Below, piece after piece: positions 1 through 14,400 of a DNA stretch of 59,655 nucleotides. The stretch covers positions 64,001 to 123,655 of the forward strand of contig NMRA01000805.1 in the NCBI GenBank assembly GCA_002633005.1, given 5' to 3'. The position numbers were made by a program, and so were the translations under genes. The notes under the pieces were generated by a model, which had not been told where the DNA came from, did no database searches, and worked only from the letters and a program-made list of their open reading frames with translations. This DNA is from Phoronis australis (taxonomy: Eukaryota > Phoronida > Phoronidae). How positions within the stretch are numbered: position 1 is the first letter of the stretch; every line of letters begins with the position of its first letter.

Positions 1-2489
1 AGGAAATGTGACACTAGCCCCTGCTATACAGTAGGATTGACCGCCATCGAGAAGGTGGCATTTCGAAGAACGTGAAGACCAGTTTTTGTGAATTACACAA
101 AAGGACTATTTCCGATGGCTAGTTATAAAATAATTTTACTTTTTTCCCATAGTATCACAAGAATAGCATTTCTTTTAAAGAGCGTTACTAGGAGTTGTTT
201 CTAAGGAATTTCCACACGTCGAAAAGACTGTCGGGGCTACGATTTGTGATAACCGTGTACATGTCGAACAGGGGTACTCAAAGTAATCTGGCAATCATAA
301 ACAACGATTTCAGCGGTTTTTTTTGGAGTTCAAGTTTATCTCGTGAACCGTTTTACATGTGGGTACCTTTGAAATGAACAAAAATACACCGAAAACCCTC
401 TCTCCCGTGTTCCCCAGCTACCCGTAAAAATCTGCGAGCAAACCTTTTGAAATTGCTTATAACATTCCGTTTTGATAAACGAATTCATTGGTTTATGATT
501 TACATGTTTATGTATCTACGAAAATTGATAGATCGATAGATGATTTTCATCAATTAGAAGCTAATCTTTTAATGATGATGTTTCAGTGAATTAAGTTGGA
601 GCCGGAAGTTGGAAAAACTCTATAATCCGATCCCCAAATAGTAAAGTACACTTAGACGATTTTTGCTTGTCTGAAATAACTTTCAAAGACATTGATGGAA
701 TTCGGACAGTTCCCAAAAATATACTCACAATTCAAATGGCTACAAATGCATTGCTGTTTGACTTAGGTACAAGATTAGTGTAATGCGCCCGGCCTTGCGG
801 CCTAAACACGCCTGATGTACCGCAAAAGGCATCAGGCTATCTCCACAAAGTACAAGATAAAATCAAAGTAAACGCATTGCTCATGGAATCAATTGTTGAT
901 TTCTGATTTACATGTTTATATATCTACAAAAATCGACTGATTGATAGATCATTTTTTGACAATTAGGAGCTAATCTTGTAAGAAATGACGATGCTTCAAT
1001 AAACTTAGTTGCAGGCTGACATTTGGGTAAATTCGGTCTATCATAAGATCACCAAATAGCAAAGTACACTAAACTATTTTTGTCTATCTGACATAATTCT
1101 CAAGAATATTGATCAATGTCTGACAGCTCTACAAAGTGTCCCAAAATGTTCTCACAGTTCAAATGAAAATACTTTATTTGTTGACATAGGAACTAGACAA
1201 GTGGTTTAAATTCACAAACCGTAGATTGAAAAAGAAGTTTAAGTCCTAAAATGAATGAAAACAAATTCATTGCTCATTAACTTGGACAGGTGGTCTTTGC
1301 ACTTCTACGATGTTTTTAGTTTCCAGTAGTATTGCGCGATGAATTTTTGTTCTTCAAAATGAATCGTTTGCTTTCAATTCCCGTGCATACTACACAGAGT
1401 GAAGGACGTCCTGACTGACGCACCTACGTTAAAAATAAGACGTAATCACGAAGTAGTCTCAGTGATCCACGGGAGCTGAATTTGAACTCCAGGAGGGTGG
1501 GTGGTTTGGCAGTCGACTTGGTTTTTGCCCCCAATAATATTTACCTTCATAGGGGCCTGAATAGGAGACCCAAATCTGAGAAATCACGTAGAGACTGAAT
1601 TCCAATATAAAACTGATGCCTGCGTGCACTCGTAAAGCATGACTAGTTTGCTTCAACGACACATTTCTTTTCGTAGAAACAAAGCTGGCAATAATGCAAA
1701 ACTCCACACTTGCTTTTCAAAACACAATAGTATGCGTAAGAACTGGAGTTACATCAGAGTGAAATATAATATGTTCACAATACACGTTACCCGATAACAT
1801 CTTGCTCCAGAGCAAATTGCGTCCACACTGCACACTCTACATCTTGCGGCAAATATGCTGCAAAGAGGATAAAACACATTGACCAAACTCGCAGCAGGTA
1901 ATTACGGCCTTCTTGTCTGCAGGTTTGCGTTCACACTACAACTAAAAAAATTACCCTGTCTCTATAATCGGTGGGGTAAGTTGTCACACGTGTGTAAGAT
2001 GCCTCAGCGCAAGTAGGCCTAGAGTCCACACTGCACACAACTCCTACTAAACCTACCTACAGCTCCCTCTAAGAACAACTTGCTTCAGGGTAACCTGTAA
2101 TGTGGACTGTACTTTCAATGATATCACGCCCACGTGCCTGAAGTTAGAGCGTATTCGATTTAAACACCTATTACTGGCTCAATTTTTAAAGCTTGTCAGT
2201 ATTTAACAGACTATTTGCGACAAAATAACATTAAATTATATAAATTTGGAGATTTTTAGTACATAATTATGCTGTCAACCGGTGGCTTTACCACGAACAT
2301 CAAACAACATTATAACTGTCATATACATATGCTTTATCGTTTTTCATTCGCGGCATCAACAATGAAAATTCCATCAGGAATTTGATACCAAGTGCGTAAT
2401 TAGCTTCTAGAAGACTACTTAAGAACAAACGCAACCCTGGAAATTTGTTTTCCTTTCGTTAAGACTCGACGGAAACAGTAGAATCCACC
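1..2489. other. Intergenic DNA left of the CAP gene
   Basis: No exon was recognised on either strand; the open frames are short and resemble no family known to me. The stretch holds a two-unit tandem repeat (separate entry) and a region at about 1820-2130 in which the phrase TCCACACTGCACAC recurs (1829 and 2033), suggesting an old MITE or repeat fragment. The promoter of the CAP gene should lie in the last few hundred bases, but no clear TATA box or initiator could be singled out. Confidence 0.5.
482..1207 (+). repeat. Two-unit direct repeat, period about 410 bp
   Basis: About 482-783 and 891-1207 are diverged direct copies. Shared landmarks in the same order are a GATTTACATGTTTAT start, AAAAATCGA/AAAATTGA, GATAGAT, CAATTAG-AGCTAATCTT, CCAAATAG-AAAGTACACT, and a TCACA-TTCAAATG near the end. 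The ~105 bp between the copies is not part of the match. Divergence is high, so this is an old tandem duplication or two adjacent copies of one transposon family. No coding capacity was seen. Confidence 0.6.
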
Positions 2490-5400
2490 ATGTATGTTGT
2501 TGCACACACATGCGTGATATTAGTCTGTGGTAAGTTTTGAGTTGCGCATTTCACCTTATATAATTAACTATGCCTGTCGCTACTCCTAAATGTACTTGAT
2601 TCCTTTTGTACTAAGGGTGCTGGTGTCTTGGCCATGATGCATTCATATTTACGTACATTTCAAAGTGTCCGAGAACGCAGTCTTATACATACTCGGCGAA
2701 CGATCAGGGCTAAGTTGCATAAAGCTTCAAAAGTTATCCGCTGGATAAGTTTGATTGTTGCATGACGTCAGGTGCATTGTTCAACAATAACAACGTGACA
2801 CGTGATAATGCTACGTCATTGTTGCTATACGGCGTATAACTTTTATGCAAATGGGCCCAGGTTTTATTCAGCAGTCACGCAAATAGGCACGTGCACTGTC
2901 GATTTTATGACGGAATTCACTTTCTCATTTGGACACTTGTCCGGGTTAAGATGCTTTTTTGTTGTTCTCTTCAACTCGCTTTAAAGAACATGCAAAACAC
3001 CGTTTGTTTTTATTTTGTTACTGTTATGTATATAGTAGACTGCAATAAATTCTCAAAGGCTCACTAACATGTAATTAGAAAATTGCTGCGCAACACCAGG
3101 GTGTTTAAAAGGTGCCGTTACCGAGCGGCATCAACATGGTTTTTCAGGTGATCGGACTGTGCTTCTTGTTGCATGGCGTCATATTACCACCAATCTCGAG
3201 TCAGAAGAGTTTGAAATCTGCAAGTCCCTATTAGGCACAGTGTGTAGGCTTTGTTCTTTGTTTCAGGAGTTGCACTCGTCGCAAGCCTCTGTGACCAGAG
3301 GTACTTAGCGGTGGATCCAAAACACACCGCGTGCTCCACACGATCGTCCAATTACCTCACCGGAGGTAAGGTTTCAAATGTTATTATTTCATCGTAACGA
3401 CAGACCTATTTCAACGAACAGGTTATCGCATTAAACATTAGCCCTGGAAAGCCAACTTCGATATCGCGCTGCTGAGGTTGCGCCGCGCATGCGTGGAATT
3501 TGTTTACATTCGTTTGTTCCGGTTTTGGCTCTTGCTATGGTTACTGTCACTAAAACTTTTCGCAATGAACTTTTCAAACGAAATGCATAAGAGCCATATC
3601 CATAGAAAGCCCTTCAGTTCTTGGTGGCGTATGATCATACCAGAAGCAAAAGACAAACAATTTAATTTATATAAGTAATTATCAGGCAGGTTTAAAAAAT
3701 CAAGAGTGTTACCAAAATGCGAAAAATAACAGGGTGTAATAGTAACATAAAAAGGAAATGAACCAGAGAGGTTACATAAAAGACTAGTTAACCAGCAGGG
3801 AAACAATTTCAAAGATTCAAAACATTTCTACTCTATAAAGACAAAGAATTTATTGAATATGGATACCTCACAGTTCCTGTGATGATCTTAATCAAGTATT
3901 CATCCAAATCGTTATACATTAATTGGACGTTTGGTGCTGTTTGATACAATTACACTCTTCAGTAAAATTTCAGGATGTAGTGATATTTACAAAAGATGTG
4001 ATAAACTATTTACTCCAACTATCCATCCGAAATTGTTTGTAACTAATAATACCCGAGTATAATACTTCTTGGTCTACTTGTCTGTAGATAAAAATGCATT
4101 GTTTATTTTTATGAGTAAACAGTTTCGAAGTTTACTTTGACAATATGTAACTTTCTGTAGATTGTAAATTGTCCCATTCATATTATTTTATAAAGGTGTT
4201 ACTGACACATTGAAGCAAGAAATAGTAGACTTGCACAACGAGCTAAGATCCGAAATCGCTGGAACACAGAAAGCTGCTAACATGCAAAAAATGGTAAGTT
4301 TTTAACGTTACTTCAAGAATCTGACATGTTTTCTCTGGCTGTTGTAACCGAGCAAGCAGTAACGCCAGTCACGCATGAATGACTTGTGAGAAATATTGAC
4401 TTGTGCATCGGAAATAGTAAGTAGTTTTTCCCATGCTTCAATTTGCTGGCGTCGCCTCCCAGTTGTTGAGGGAAACAGTGCAGGTGGCCTGATGTCATTT
4501 GCGGTACCGACATCAGAGGTGCGCAGGCCTCATGGTTGGGCCCATTGCACAAAACACCTGAGCTAAAGCACGAGAGAACCATTATGGTTCTTCGTGAAGG
4601 AAGTTTTCAAGTATGCCAGTCTCCTTTAAGAAAACGGACAGACGTTTCCATTTCTTGTCATGCACCTGTAGGCATGTAACAGTGTCATCCAGTAGGTTGC
4701 TCCTTAGCCTATAAAAAGCTGGGCAAGACTCTACCAGGTGTTTAGGGGATTCTACATCAGTACCACACTCGGGACACACTGGGGTCCCAATACACCCAGT
4801 AATGTGTCTGTGTCGGGCATTACAGTGGCCCGTCAAAATTTGAATCGTGACGTGTCTTATGCCCAATCTATCTAGACTCAGCAGGTTTTTTGAACCCTGG
4901 TTTGATCACGTTGGGAAAATTCTCCTTGGTCTCTCTTCAGAGGTTAAGTGATACCCACTGGGCTGCTGACTGGGTATGTACCCAGTTGCGTATACTCATC
5001 CTGCAGCATCCGTAAGGTACCGGGATAGCAGGTTCAGGCACAAAATGTAGAACGCTTGCTCCTATCTTTGCGGGTCTGTCTGCCTGCATGATTCTCATTG
5101 CCATCAATTCCCGCATGGGCCCTGTGTATATTGACGGTTCTTTCAATTGCAAGCTTGTTAAGCTCATTAATACAAGCATTAACACAACGAGAATTGACCC
5201 TAGGTTTCCTTAGGGCTTTTATTGTTGCCTGGCTATCTGAAAAGATGGGAATAGACTGATAACCCAGCTCGGTGTTATATTGTCGTGCCAGTTGAGCAGC
5301 TCTATTAATTGCAGTGATCTTAGCCTGAAACACCGTGGCAAGATTGCCTATAGCGATACCCAGTTTTCTAGACTTCAGCACATGAATGGCCATTTTCCAA

Positions 5401-8400
5401 TTTAGAGCCGTCCGTATAACAAACCATCTCATTCTTGTGTTCTGCGGTAGACCTTCTATCTCCCTGAACATGAAATTGTTCGTATGATTTAAAGCTGTGA
5501 CCTGGACATCGCTAGGCAAGTTCCATAGTTGCCCAGTCTTGGCCATTAGCTTAATTGCAAACATTCCTGTGGCTTCTGTGTGCAACGGAATCAGGGGTGT
5601 GAGTTTTCACCCACTGACCATTATAACTGAGACGAAGTGCAGTACAATGGTGGTAGATCAGTTAGCATTTCTAGGGCTGCAGAAGGCGTTCCTGGAAAAG
5701 CAGAGGTTATGCGCAAACAAGCTACGGACGTTGCAGCTGATTAAGTTTATTGATATTTGTAATCTGTTTAATGCTGTTGCCCATACCGACGCAGCATAGG
5801 ACATTATACGTCGGATAACAGCAGTATAAATGTTACGTTTATTTTTTGTTGCTCTTTTTGTAACTCAAATCCAAAAGTTGCTACGTAAGTGCTTTATGCA
5901 AAATAATGAATTTAGACCACTTATTATGGGTAAACTCCTTTCTACTGAATTCCTTACTTACATGTGGATTTAAAGTGATTCGTTTCGTTATTGCGTGTTA
6001 ACAGATGTCATACCCAACACTAAAATGGCGCGTCAGGCCAAGCCAACTCTTTGAGTCTCGTCTCAGCAAGCAATAGAGAAGTTTGGCAAAGCGACGTGAA
6101 CGTGAATTATCACGCATATGTAATTGCACGTCATACACGCCATTGTTGGCTGTGACGCAATCCTGATAGTGTTTGCGTATTTCACGCGAATACAGGGAGA
6201 TTCGCGTCACTATAAACGCGAAATCTGCGGCCTCTTTTTAATTCTTAGTTGGCAAGACATCGAAACGATTTTTATTTTGATAGGGTTCTCAATCTTTCTT
6301 CTTTGCTTCAGTATGAAATGAACACGATTCCTTTATCTATAAATGTCCTTAAAGTCTAGCTGAAGGAAGGTCTTTTTCCAAAATCCTTATTATCCCGGGG
6401 TTCGCTGGTTATCATCGAACTAGAATGGAATTTTTAAAGCTATGATAACTGAACACCCTGAGCTCAGTCATTCGGTTCACGTTTACTTTCACGTTCACGT
6501 AAAAATCTAGCTGTTGTGAAACCCATTTTTCTGACGGTAACATGAATCGGCACGCGCAGTTATATATGCGTGATAATTCACGTTCACGTAGCTTTGAAGA
6601 TTACAAGTACCATTTCACTATCCGCAGGTCTGGGATAACGAAATCGCTAGCGTCGCACAGAAGATGGCGGAAAATTGCGTGTTTGCCCACGACAATTCCA
6701 GCCAACGAGGCATACCAGGTATTTTTTAGAGGTGTCTTTCCAACTCGCATTAACAACTTTCCGTTGAATTAATCGTAGATTTATCCGTTCACGTCACGGG
6801 ATTTACGTTTTTCGTGTAGAACATTTGAAAGGTGTGTTGCAGAAAGTCGATGACTAAATTGTCGCAATGGTCTTATAGAGTCTGGTAGTAAGTTTCCAGT
6901 TAGACTCTCTGCAAAAAAATCGCAAAGTTAAGACATTTTAGGATAAACAGGCCCGAGTGAGTTTTTATGTACGGGGGTAAATTTGTTACTAGTCACGTGC
7001 ATTCTTCAGTTTAGAGAAATCCTCGATTTATTTCGTGGCTTTTTATACAACGATGAGATCGAATTCGAACGGCTGATGAATGCAGGAATTAACAACATGA
7101 CTTCTTGATGACTCTGATTTCCAGTAGTGCCTGTCATTTCACAATAACGTAAGCGCTTTTAACATCGGTAATTGTAAGACATGTGCAATTTCGTTCTTAA
7201 AACTTGTAAAACATGCTTTCCTTCATCACAAAACAAATCTGGTTTTTGGTTAATATCTGACTTTTCTAAAACGTTTCCAGCAATTTTTGTCAATGCACCA
7301 GAAAATAAATTTGCAACAAATAAAAAGTATGCCAGAAAGACCAGGAAACATCTGTCTAGGCGTCAAGATACACTTACACCTCACTAAATATATGTTTATC
7401 TATACTCACATAAAAATGTGAACATAAATTTATATACTACACTCTACACGAAGTTATATAAATTATGGTCATGGAAAAGTTTAAAATTTGTAAAATCTCT
7501 TCAATGACGTAGTACTACAAGTAACACACGGTTTCCGCGTAGAACGATGATAAAAATTTCAAAAATAGGTGAATTTGTTTTTAAAGACTATAAAACCGTT
7601 TTAGAGTCATTTTTGTTAAAATGCCATTTTCTAGTTATCCCAGACAAATTTTGAGGCCAATCAAATATACCCAGCTTCTAATTAATTATTCACGCCTCAC
7701 TACTGATCGTGGCCCCGGTCATCATTTCTCAGCCATCTTGATTTACTGGCTGACTTAAGACAGTTTTTTGACATTGGATGCGTCATTGTGTTCCTCAACT
7801 GGTAACAAGTTGGATCATTATTTGCTTTTCTCTTATGCAGAATGCCTGGAAGTTGTTACGTACAAGCAGGCACGCATTATGAGTTCTCGAAGAGTGTAAG
7901 TGTTCCGTATTACCCCCTTTCCAGTGGATGTCAAGATCCGTCGTAATCGGTTCGTGCGAGTCAAGAACGCTGCGTTACCCGTTAGCTCCACGGCGAAAGC
8001 GGTTCAGCAAACATTTCTTAACCTCGATTACTTTGTACGGAGAGATCATGGTGGTACCTCCAGAATATGTCATTAAGAAGGGTGCCATACCGTCGGTATT
8101 TCCCTTCTCTTCTCCGTCGCCATCTGCTCGCGGTACTTTTTTGAAACGCGAAGCATCGCGACCTAGCTGCGGCTATTGCAGGTCCTTTTATGCCATCTTA
8201 ATGGCTGCAGCTCGCGACTCCTTAAAGTCCCCAAAGTTGGTGTCACGTGTAGTCACCGCTGCGTCCAAGGCCTGCAATCAGCACATCTTTGTTGGTGGTG
8301 TTTTCAACCCAGAACATATGAACAGGAGCTCACAATGAATCATCGCACAAACAAATAATCTGGTCCGCAAACGTCACTTCCCGGGGAAAATTTGATTAAA

Positions 8401-11400
8401 ACATCAAAGTTTGACTATGAACCAGGATGATGTATTTTAACCAAAAATAGTTCAAACAGTTGCATGCCTCTTAAGCTCAATACTATAGTAACATCTCCTA
8501 AAGTATTACGCTAAAACAAATTTACCCAACGTCCCAACCATGCGTCCACAATTTAAGAATGAGTGATCGCTGCTTAGTGGCCGTTTTCCCGGAAAGTGTG
8601 TCAAAGCGAAAATGAAGTGATTGAAGCCAGTCAGTCTGCCACTATCATAGACAACTTATACTATAGTGTGATGTCTATGGCCTCTATACTGCCACATCCA
8701 CAACACCTCGGGTGTTTCCGTACCTTCATATTTACCCTCGGAGATGAACGGCCGCACGTGTGTGGACGTGTGCCGTACGTCAAGTCACTTACTTTCTTTC
8801 AAACTGTATTTGACTGAAATTTGCTCTAGCGCAGATAACACTCAAATTTGAAGCTTTAAAAATATCAGAGGTGTAATGGATGAGCACACGAATTTTTGTT
8901 GATATTTGAAATTTTAGACAACAAAAATACCCGAGGTATCCAAATGGTATAAATCATGACGTCGGACTCGATTTTCCAGGACAAATTATGTGTTTAAAAT
9001 ATCACGTACATATTGAGTATCAGCAAAGTACATGTTGCCAATAATGAATAAAAATACCTGTGAAATGAGTCGCTGGTTTTATTTCATATCAGCTCTAACA
9101 TGCATGTACATGTAATTTTTAATCTAGGCAAGTACGTTTGCGGACAAAACCTCGCTAAAGGATGGAGCACGTGGGAGGATGCGATTCGCGCTTGGTTTGG
9201 TGAAGTTAAAGATTTTAAATATGGAGATGAAACAGTCCCATTTCACAAAATCGGTCATTTTACTCAGGTAATTATTTTGGCCTGATTTCGGTTAAAATAA
9301 AAACCATATTTCTCTCTAGAATTTGTCATGTAGGCCTTTCAACCTTTAAATGAATGATTTTTTTTAAAAAATCTAACCATTATTTCAGATGACGTGGGCA
9401 GTGAGCGTTCGCATTGGTTGTGGATTTGCTGACTGTAAAAGCATCGGGAACCTTTACGTTTGTAATTACGGACCCGCGTAAGCATTTTGATAATTAAAAG
9501 ATTCCGCGATTTTTACTATTATTTACATTTGTAATCTTTGTGATTTGTTAGGATGAAGTCCAATCTCATGTTCGTTTATTGTTATTAAAGGGATACAATC
9601 AGTTTGATAGGATGGTCAGCATTTTAGGGATAAGTTTGGGAAAGGGTTGACTTCCTGAAGTTGTTAGCTTTGACCATAGTTACAATTTAGAAAAAATATG
9701 CCCTGTTTTTGTTATTTTATTTAAAAGTAGCCGATACTTAGCAAATGCTGCCAGCCAAGGCTACTGAAATGGAAGCAGCAACCTCGATTTCGTTCTTTAA
9801 GGCACCGTGAGAATGGCCGACGAGGAAAGGTATAATTGAATCGCAGGGCCTCAGAGGCTTTTGCAAAAACAAAAGCAAGAAAAATCAACTAAAAAACAAA
9901 GTACTTTTTACGAAACAATTCCGAACAACTATTAAAGTGTTGTCTGAGATAAAGCTGTACAATTTTGTGCCACATTGAGCATTTTCTTCATGACTTCAAT
10001 CATGCTTCATCGTACCCGATTTGGTCACTTTAAAATAGACCACAGGCGGATGGTTGACTTCAGTTGGCTTCATAAGTCTTCTGTGAAGTTTGAATATTAT
10101 GTCTGGTATACAACTCGTCACGTTAGCTTCTGAGCAATTCGTTTCATGTGCTCATGTATTTCTTTAAGAGGTAACATCCGACCAGTCAACAAACCTTGGA
10201 TAACTGGACCTAAAACCTGCAGTGAATGTCCGGACACTTGTCGCGATAATTTATGTGGTAAGATCTCCGTAATTGAACTTTCCATGTGTTTATCAGAATT
10301 GCAAACTCCTGATCAAACAAGATTCTGCATCAGAGAGCTCTGAATTAAGTGATCAGGTTTCATACGCATATTTAATAATTTCATATGTGTAGAATTGCTC
10401 TGGCTGCTAAGTTGGTGACCAATTTGCGTATTTCGAATAGTCCATATACGTTGTTAATATCTGTTATTGAAAAGTGTGATTCCCACCAACTTTTAATTCC
10501 TTGTATCATTTTTCTTTTCTAGCCGTTAATGTCACTGTCATAAACATGTGCGCCGGAATTCATATCTACTCATTGCAAATATTTTCAGATTGTGGGGGTA
10601 AGGTTTGTTTCAACGGTGGCAAGCTGGACGTCAATACATGCCAGTGTCAGTGTAAAGACGCGACGTACGATCCCAAGGCTTGTGCCAGTAAGTTCGGGAA
10701 GTGGGTTGGACATATGTTTGCAGTACGCCCTCAAATAGTTTTAACACGTTTCGCAACAACCCTCGCATTAATGTATTAGTTGCGAAGTGACGACTGTCCC
10801 TTAAAAACCACAGAGCTAACTAATCTTTTGAGTCACACAAATACTGAATTAGATTCGCGTGCGTTCAAAACAGGTGTGGTGCTTTGCAAGTAATTATCCG
10901 CTTTTATAGCACAGACCTGCAATGGCTCCGGGATTTCCCTCAGGTTCGAAACTTTTACCTTGCTAATAACCGGACAAACAAATTTATTAGAATGTAATCA
11001 ATCGAGACCACGGATTTATATGCTTTGCTTGACCATACTTTTAATTCACGTGACAGACATTTTCAAAAATCCAAAACGAAACTCAATGCGATAAGGGGGC
11101 ACAGAACAGAGTCATAGGGGTTTGCCTATCAGAACATACGTCAATGGACTCTTCACCCTTTCTTCACTCTGTCAAAAACGGCATGCAGAGAAAGAAAAGT
11201 TTTGAGTCATTTCACATCACAAGCCCAACAGATGAACACAGAAACTTTATTCTCTCTAACTTGTATTTTTCACCCTTTCACTCCTTCTGAAAACCAAGCT
11301 AGACTAAGAAAAGTAGGGACAAAAAATGCAAAATCCCAAAACTTCCACTTCCTTGCCGATGCTCGACTAAAGCCAACATTAGATTCCGAATGCAAATTTC

Positions 11401-14400
11401 CTACCGGTTCCAAACATGTGGTCCAAAAGTACTGGCAACCAACTAGTTTTTTGCAGATCTGGCTTGTTTGATGGCTACCTGAAATCGCGGCCAATTTCTC
11501 AGTCCAGTCACCCAGCAATGCACAATTGTAACAGGGGACCGCCATCTTAAAAAAGAGTGCAGCTACAGCCGAGCAAGTGGTCTTTTTTCATTTTCAACAT
11601 GTTCTCAATTACAAACATTACCTAACAACAAACTTCCCCCAAGCCTGACCTACCCCTAGATTTTAATATTTTGGCACTGCAAATTGTCCGCGGCCGCAGT
11701 GCCACCTAAACAAAGCGAAAGTTGACATTGCGTGAGTTGAAGGAGCATGCCACCCAAAAAACAACCTAATTTGTATCAATTTAGATCGAGTAGTTCTACT
11801 TGATAACGGCATGTTCGGTTGCGTTACCTGACACCTGACGGGAGACGGAGGTGTTGAAATTATGCAATGACGTCATTGGTTTCACATGCAGTGTGTTCAG
11901 CAGTTCACAACACGGGTTACTGGTGTCAGCTTATCGCTTGAATTCATCATTTAACACCAATAAATCACCAAACTTCGATGTAAAATCCTTAAAAATACAC
12001 CGAGTTCTTATAAAAACGTGTTGTTTCGCTGTTACGGATTTATTGGTAGTTGGACACACCGTAGCCTACAAAGTTCGGGAGGCCAATTTACCAAGGTCCT
12101 TTGCAGGAGTTTGGGGTCTGCTCGGAGATAAATTCGAAGTGTTCTTCCGTGAAATACAGACAGAAGAAACTAGATCTGTGTTGTTTATACTTGTGATTTT
12201 TTTAGTTCTAAACACACAAAACGCTTGTTATCCTGGCCAGTGGCTCAGAACAATATCAGGTCCGTCGCGGCCGCCGGGACTGGCACGAACATAAATCAGC
12301 TTGAGTTGGAAAGTAAACCTCCAGTCACGAAAAGACTATAATAGTGAGCCAAAGAAATAATGTGTACGTAATTATTTATGTGAATTAGCCACGAAACTGA
12401 AAATCTACTTACTTGTCTACTTACTTGTCAGGGGCCGCGAAGTGGGGTTTCCCTTCCACAGACCGTCAGGGCAAAGGTTGTACACTAACAATGATTTGAA
12501 TAATGTATTTGTTTTCTAAATAAAGATTCCCCTAACATGTGACCATAACATATAAAATCGAATAATTGTTTCAAAACAGCTTTCTGTCAGCAAATACTGA
12601 ATTAGCATGCGCTCACACGGCCTCGGTGCCCGGTCAGTTACCTTTGTTGCTGGTATCTAAAGCCAGTAACGCAGTGGTTTATTTATTCCTGGCTTCTCAA
12701 CATTTGCACTTACGAATACTGCAAAGGCATTACAAATTATATCTAATGAGACAGACTTTGTTTCAGTTTCATTAGCATTGGTTAGGATGAGAATAATTCA
12801 TTTTGAAACGGAACGCAGAATAATAAACGTCTACATGGCATTCTCTGTTAACATCTTGTCAGCCAAAACAGAACTGTAACCCTTTGAGACTTTGTCGGTG
12901 CAAGTTGATCATTGAACCTCGATACAATTGTTCTAATAAATTACCCAATATCGTATTGTTTGATTTTTTCTCACCTTTAACAGGCTTCTGCAATCATAAA
13001 TAAATAAATACCCAAGTTGTATTTACATTTTATTGCTCAATCTCTTCTTTTATTTTTGATTATGTCATGCTGTGTTGTATGTAACAATGCAATATAGTGA
13101 AATATATAGTCAATGTTTTACTTTATTGGTGGCCATTCTCTATTAATTCAAGTATTTCAATTTTCTTCAAATAAATTCAAAATGCTTTAACCAAAAATTT
13201 CAACATAAATGTTGAGCTCAGTACTTTGCTTTGCAATAAAAAACAAGTGGGCAATATTTTGGTGACCAAGGCGTGGGCCGAAACTGTTAAGCACCCAGCG
13301 TGTTCCATTTGTCTGCTGCATTTTTCCTTTGGCCTAACAGGTGTCGGTTAGTGCCTGGGACAAATAGATACATTGCATAAACAATCCCTGAGTTGTTTTT
13401 TGTTCCGTCTGAAGAAAATTTAATTTCAAAAAATATCTTCTGAAAATGAACAAAAAGTGCATTAGTAAAATCTACAAGTTTTTAAGTGGTCTCAAAAAAA
13501 AAACAGTCGGTGAATGCATTAATTTTAGTCTCAGTTCTTCCATGCGTGTTTCTCCCGAGAGGTTAGTACCTAACGTGCAGACGAGCACTCCAAATTGTAA
13601 AGCTAGGTCCCGCGTGGCTGCGCTGCACGTGAAAGAAGATGGCAGACGACCTTTGGAGCCTGACGAAGATAGGTATCCCGGACTATATTACATATACCCG
13701 TGAAATAAAATTTAAAAAATTAAAAGTTTACCTTGTAAAAGAATCCAATCCAGTACTTCGTGTTACTGACAGCGTAGTGTATTTGCTAATTGCCCCGTNA
13801 TTCTTAAAAATACACCGAGTTCTTATAAAAACGTGTTGTTTCGCTGTTACGGATTTATTGGTATTTGGACACACCGTAGCCTACAAAGTTCGGGAGGCCA
13901 ATTTACCAAGGTCCTTTGCAGGAGTTTGAGGGTCTGCTCGGAGATAAATTCGAAGTATTCTTCCGTGAAATACAGACAGAAGAACCTAGATCTGTGTTGT
14001 TTATACTTGTGATTTTTTTAGTTCTAAACACACAAAACGCTTGTTATCCTGGCCAGTGGCTCAGAAGAAGATCAGGTCCGTCGCGGCCGCCGGGACTGGC
14101 ACGAACATAAATCAGCTTGAGTTGGAACGTAAACCTCCAGTCACGAAAAGACTATAATAGTGAGCCAAAGAAATAATGTGTACGTAATTATTTATGAGAA
14201 TTAGCCACGAAACTAAAAATCTACTTACTTGTCTACTTACTTGTCGGGGGCCGCGAAGTGGGGTTTCCATTCCACAGACCGTCAGGGCAAAGGTTGTACA
14301 GTAACAATGATTTGAATAATGTATTTGTTTTCTAAATAAAGATTCCCCTAACATGTGACCATAACATATATATATATAATCGAATAATTGTTTCAAAACA

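Noticed and set aside
3136-3231. Alternative signal-peptide-like start (MVFQVIGLCFLL) for the CAP gene
   Set aside because: It has no donor in the phase needed by exon 2 other than after four codons (CAG|GTGATC), whereas the ATG at 2490 has a good context, a GTAAGT donor and the right phase. An alternative first exon cannot be excluded.
7841-7895. Possible extra CAP exon (TTATGCAG acceptor, GTAAGTG donor)
   Set aside because: Phases of exon 4 (6628-6718) and exon 5 (9128-9267) join directly and give the expected CAP sequence; the candidate has no family similarity and breaks the domain.
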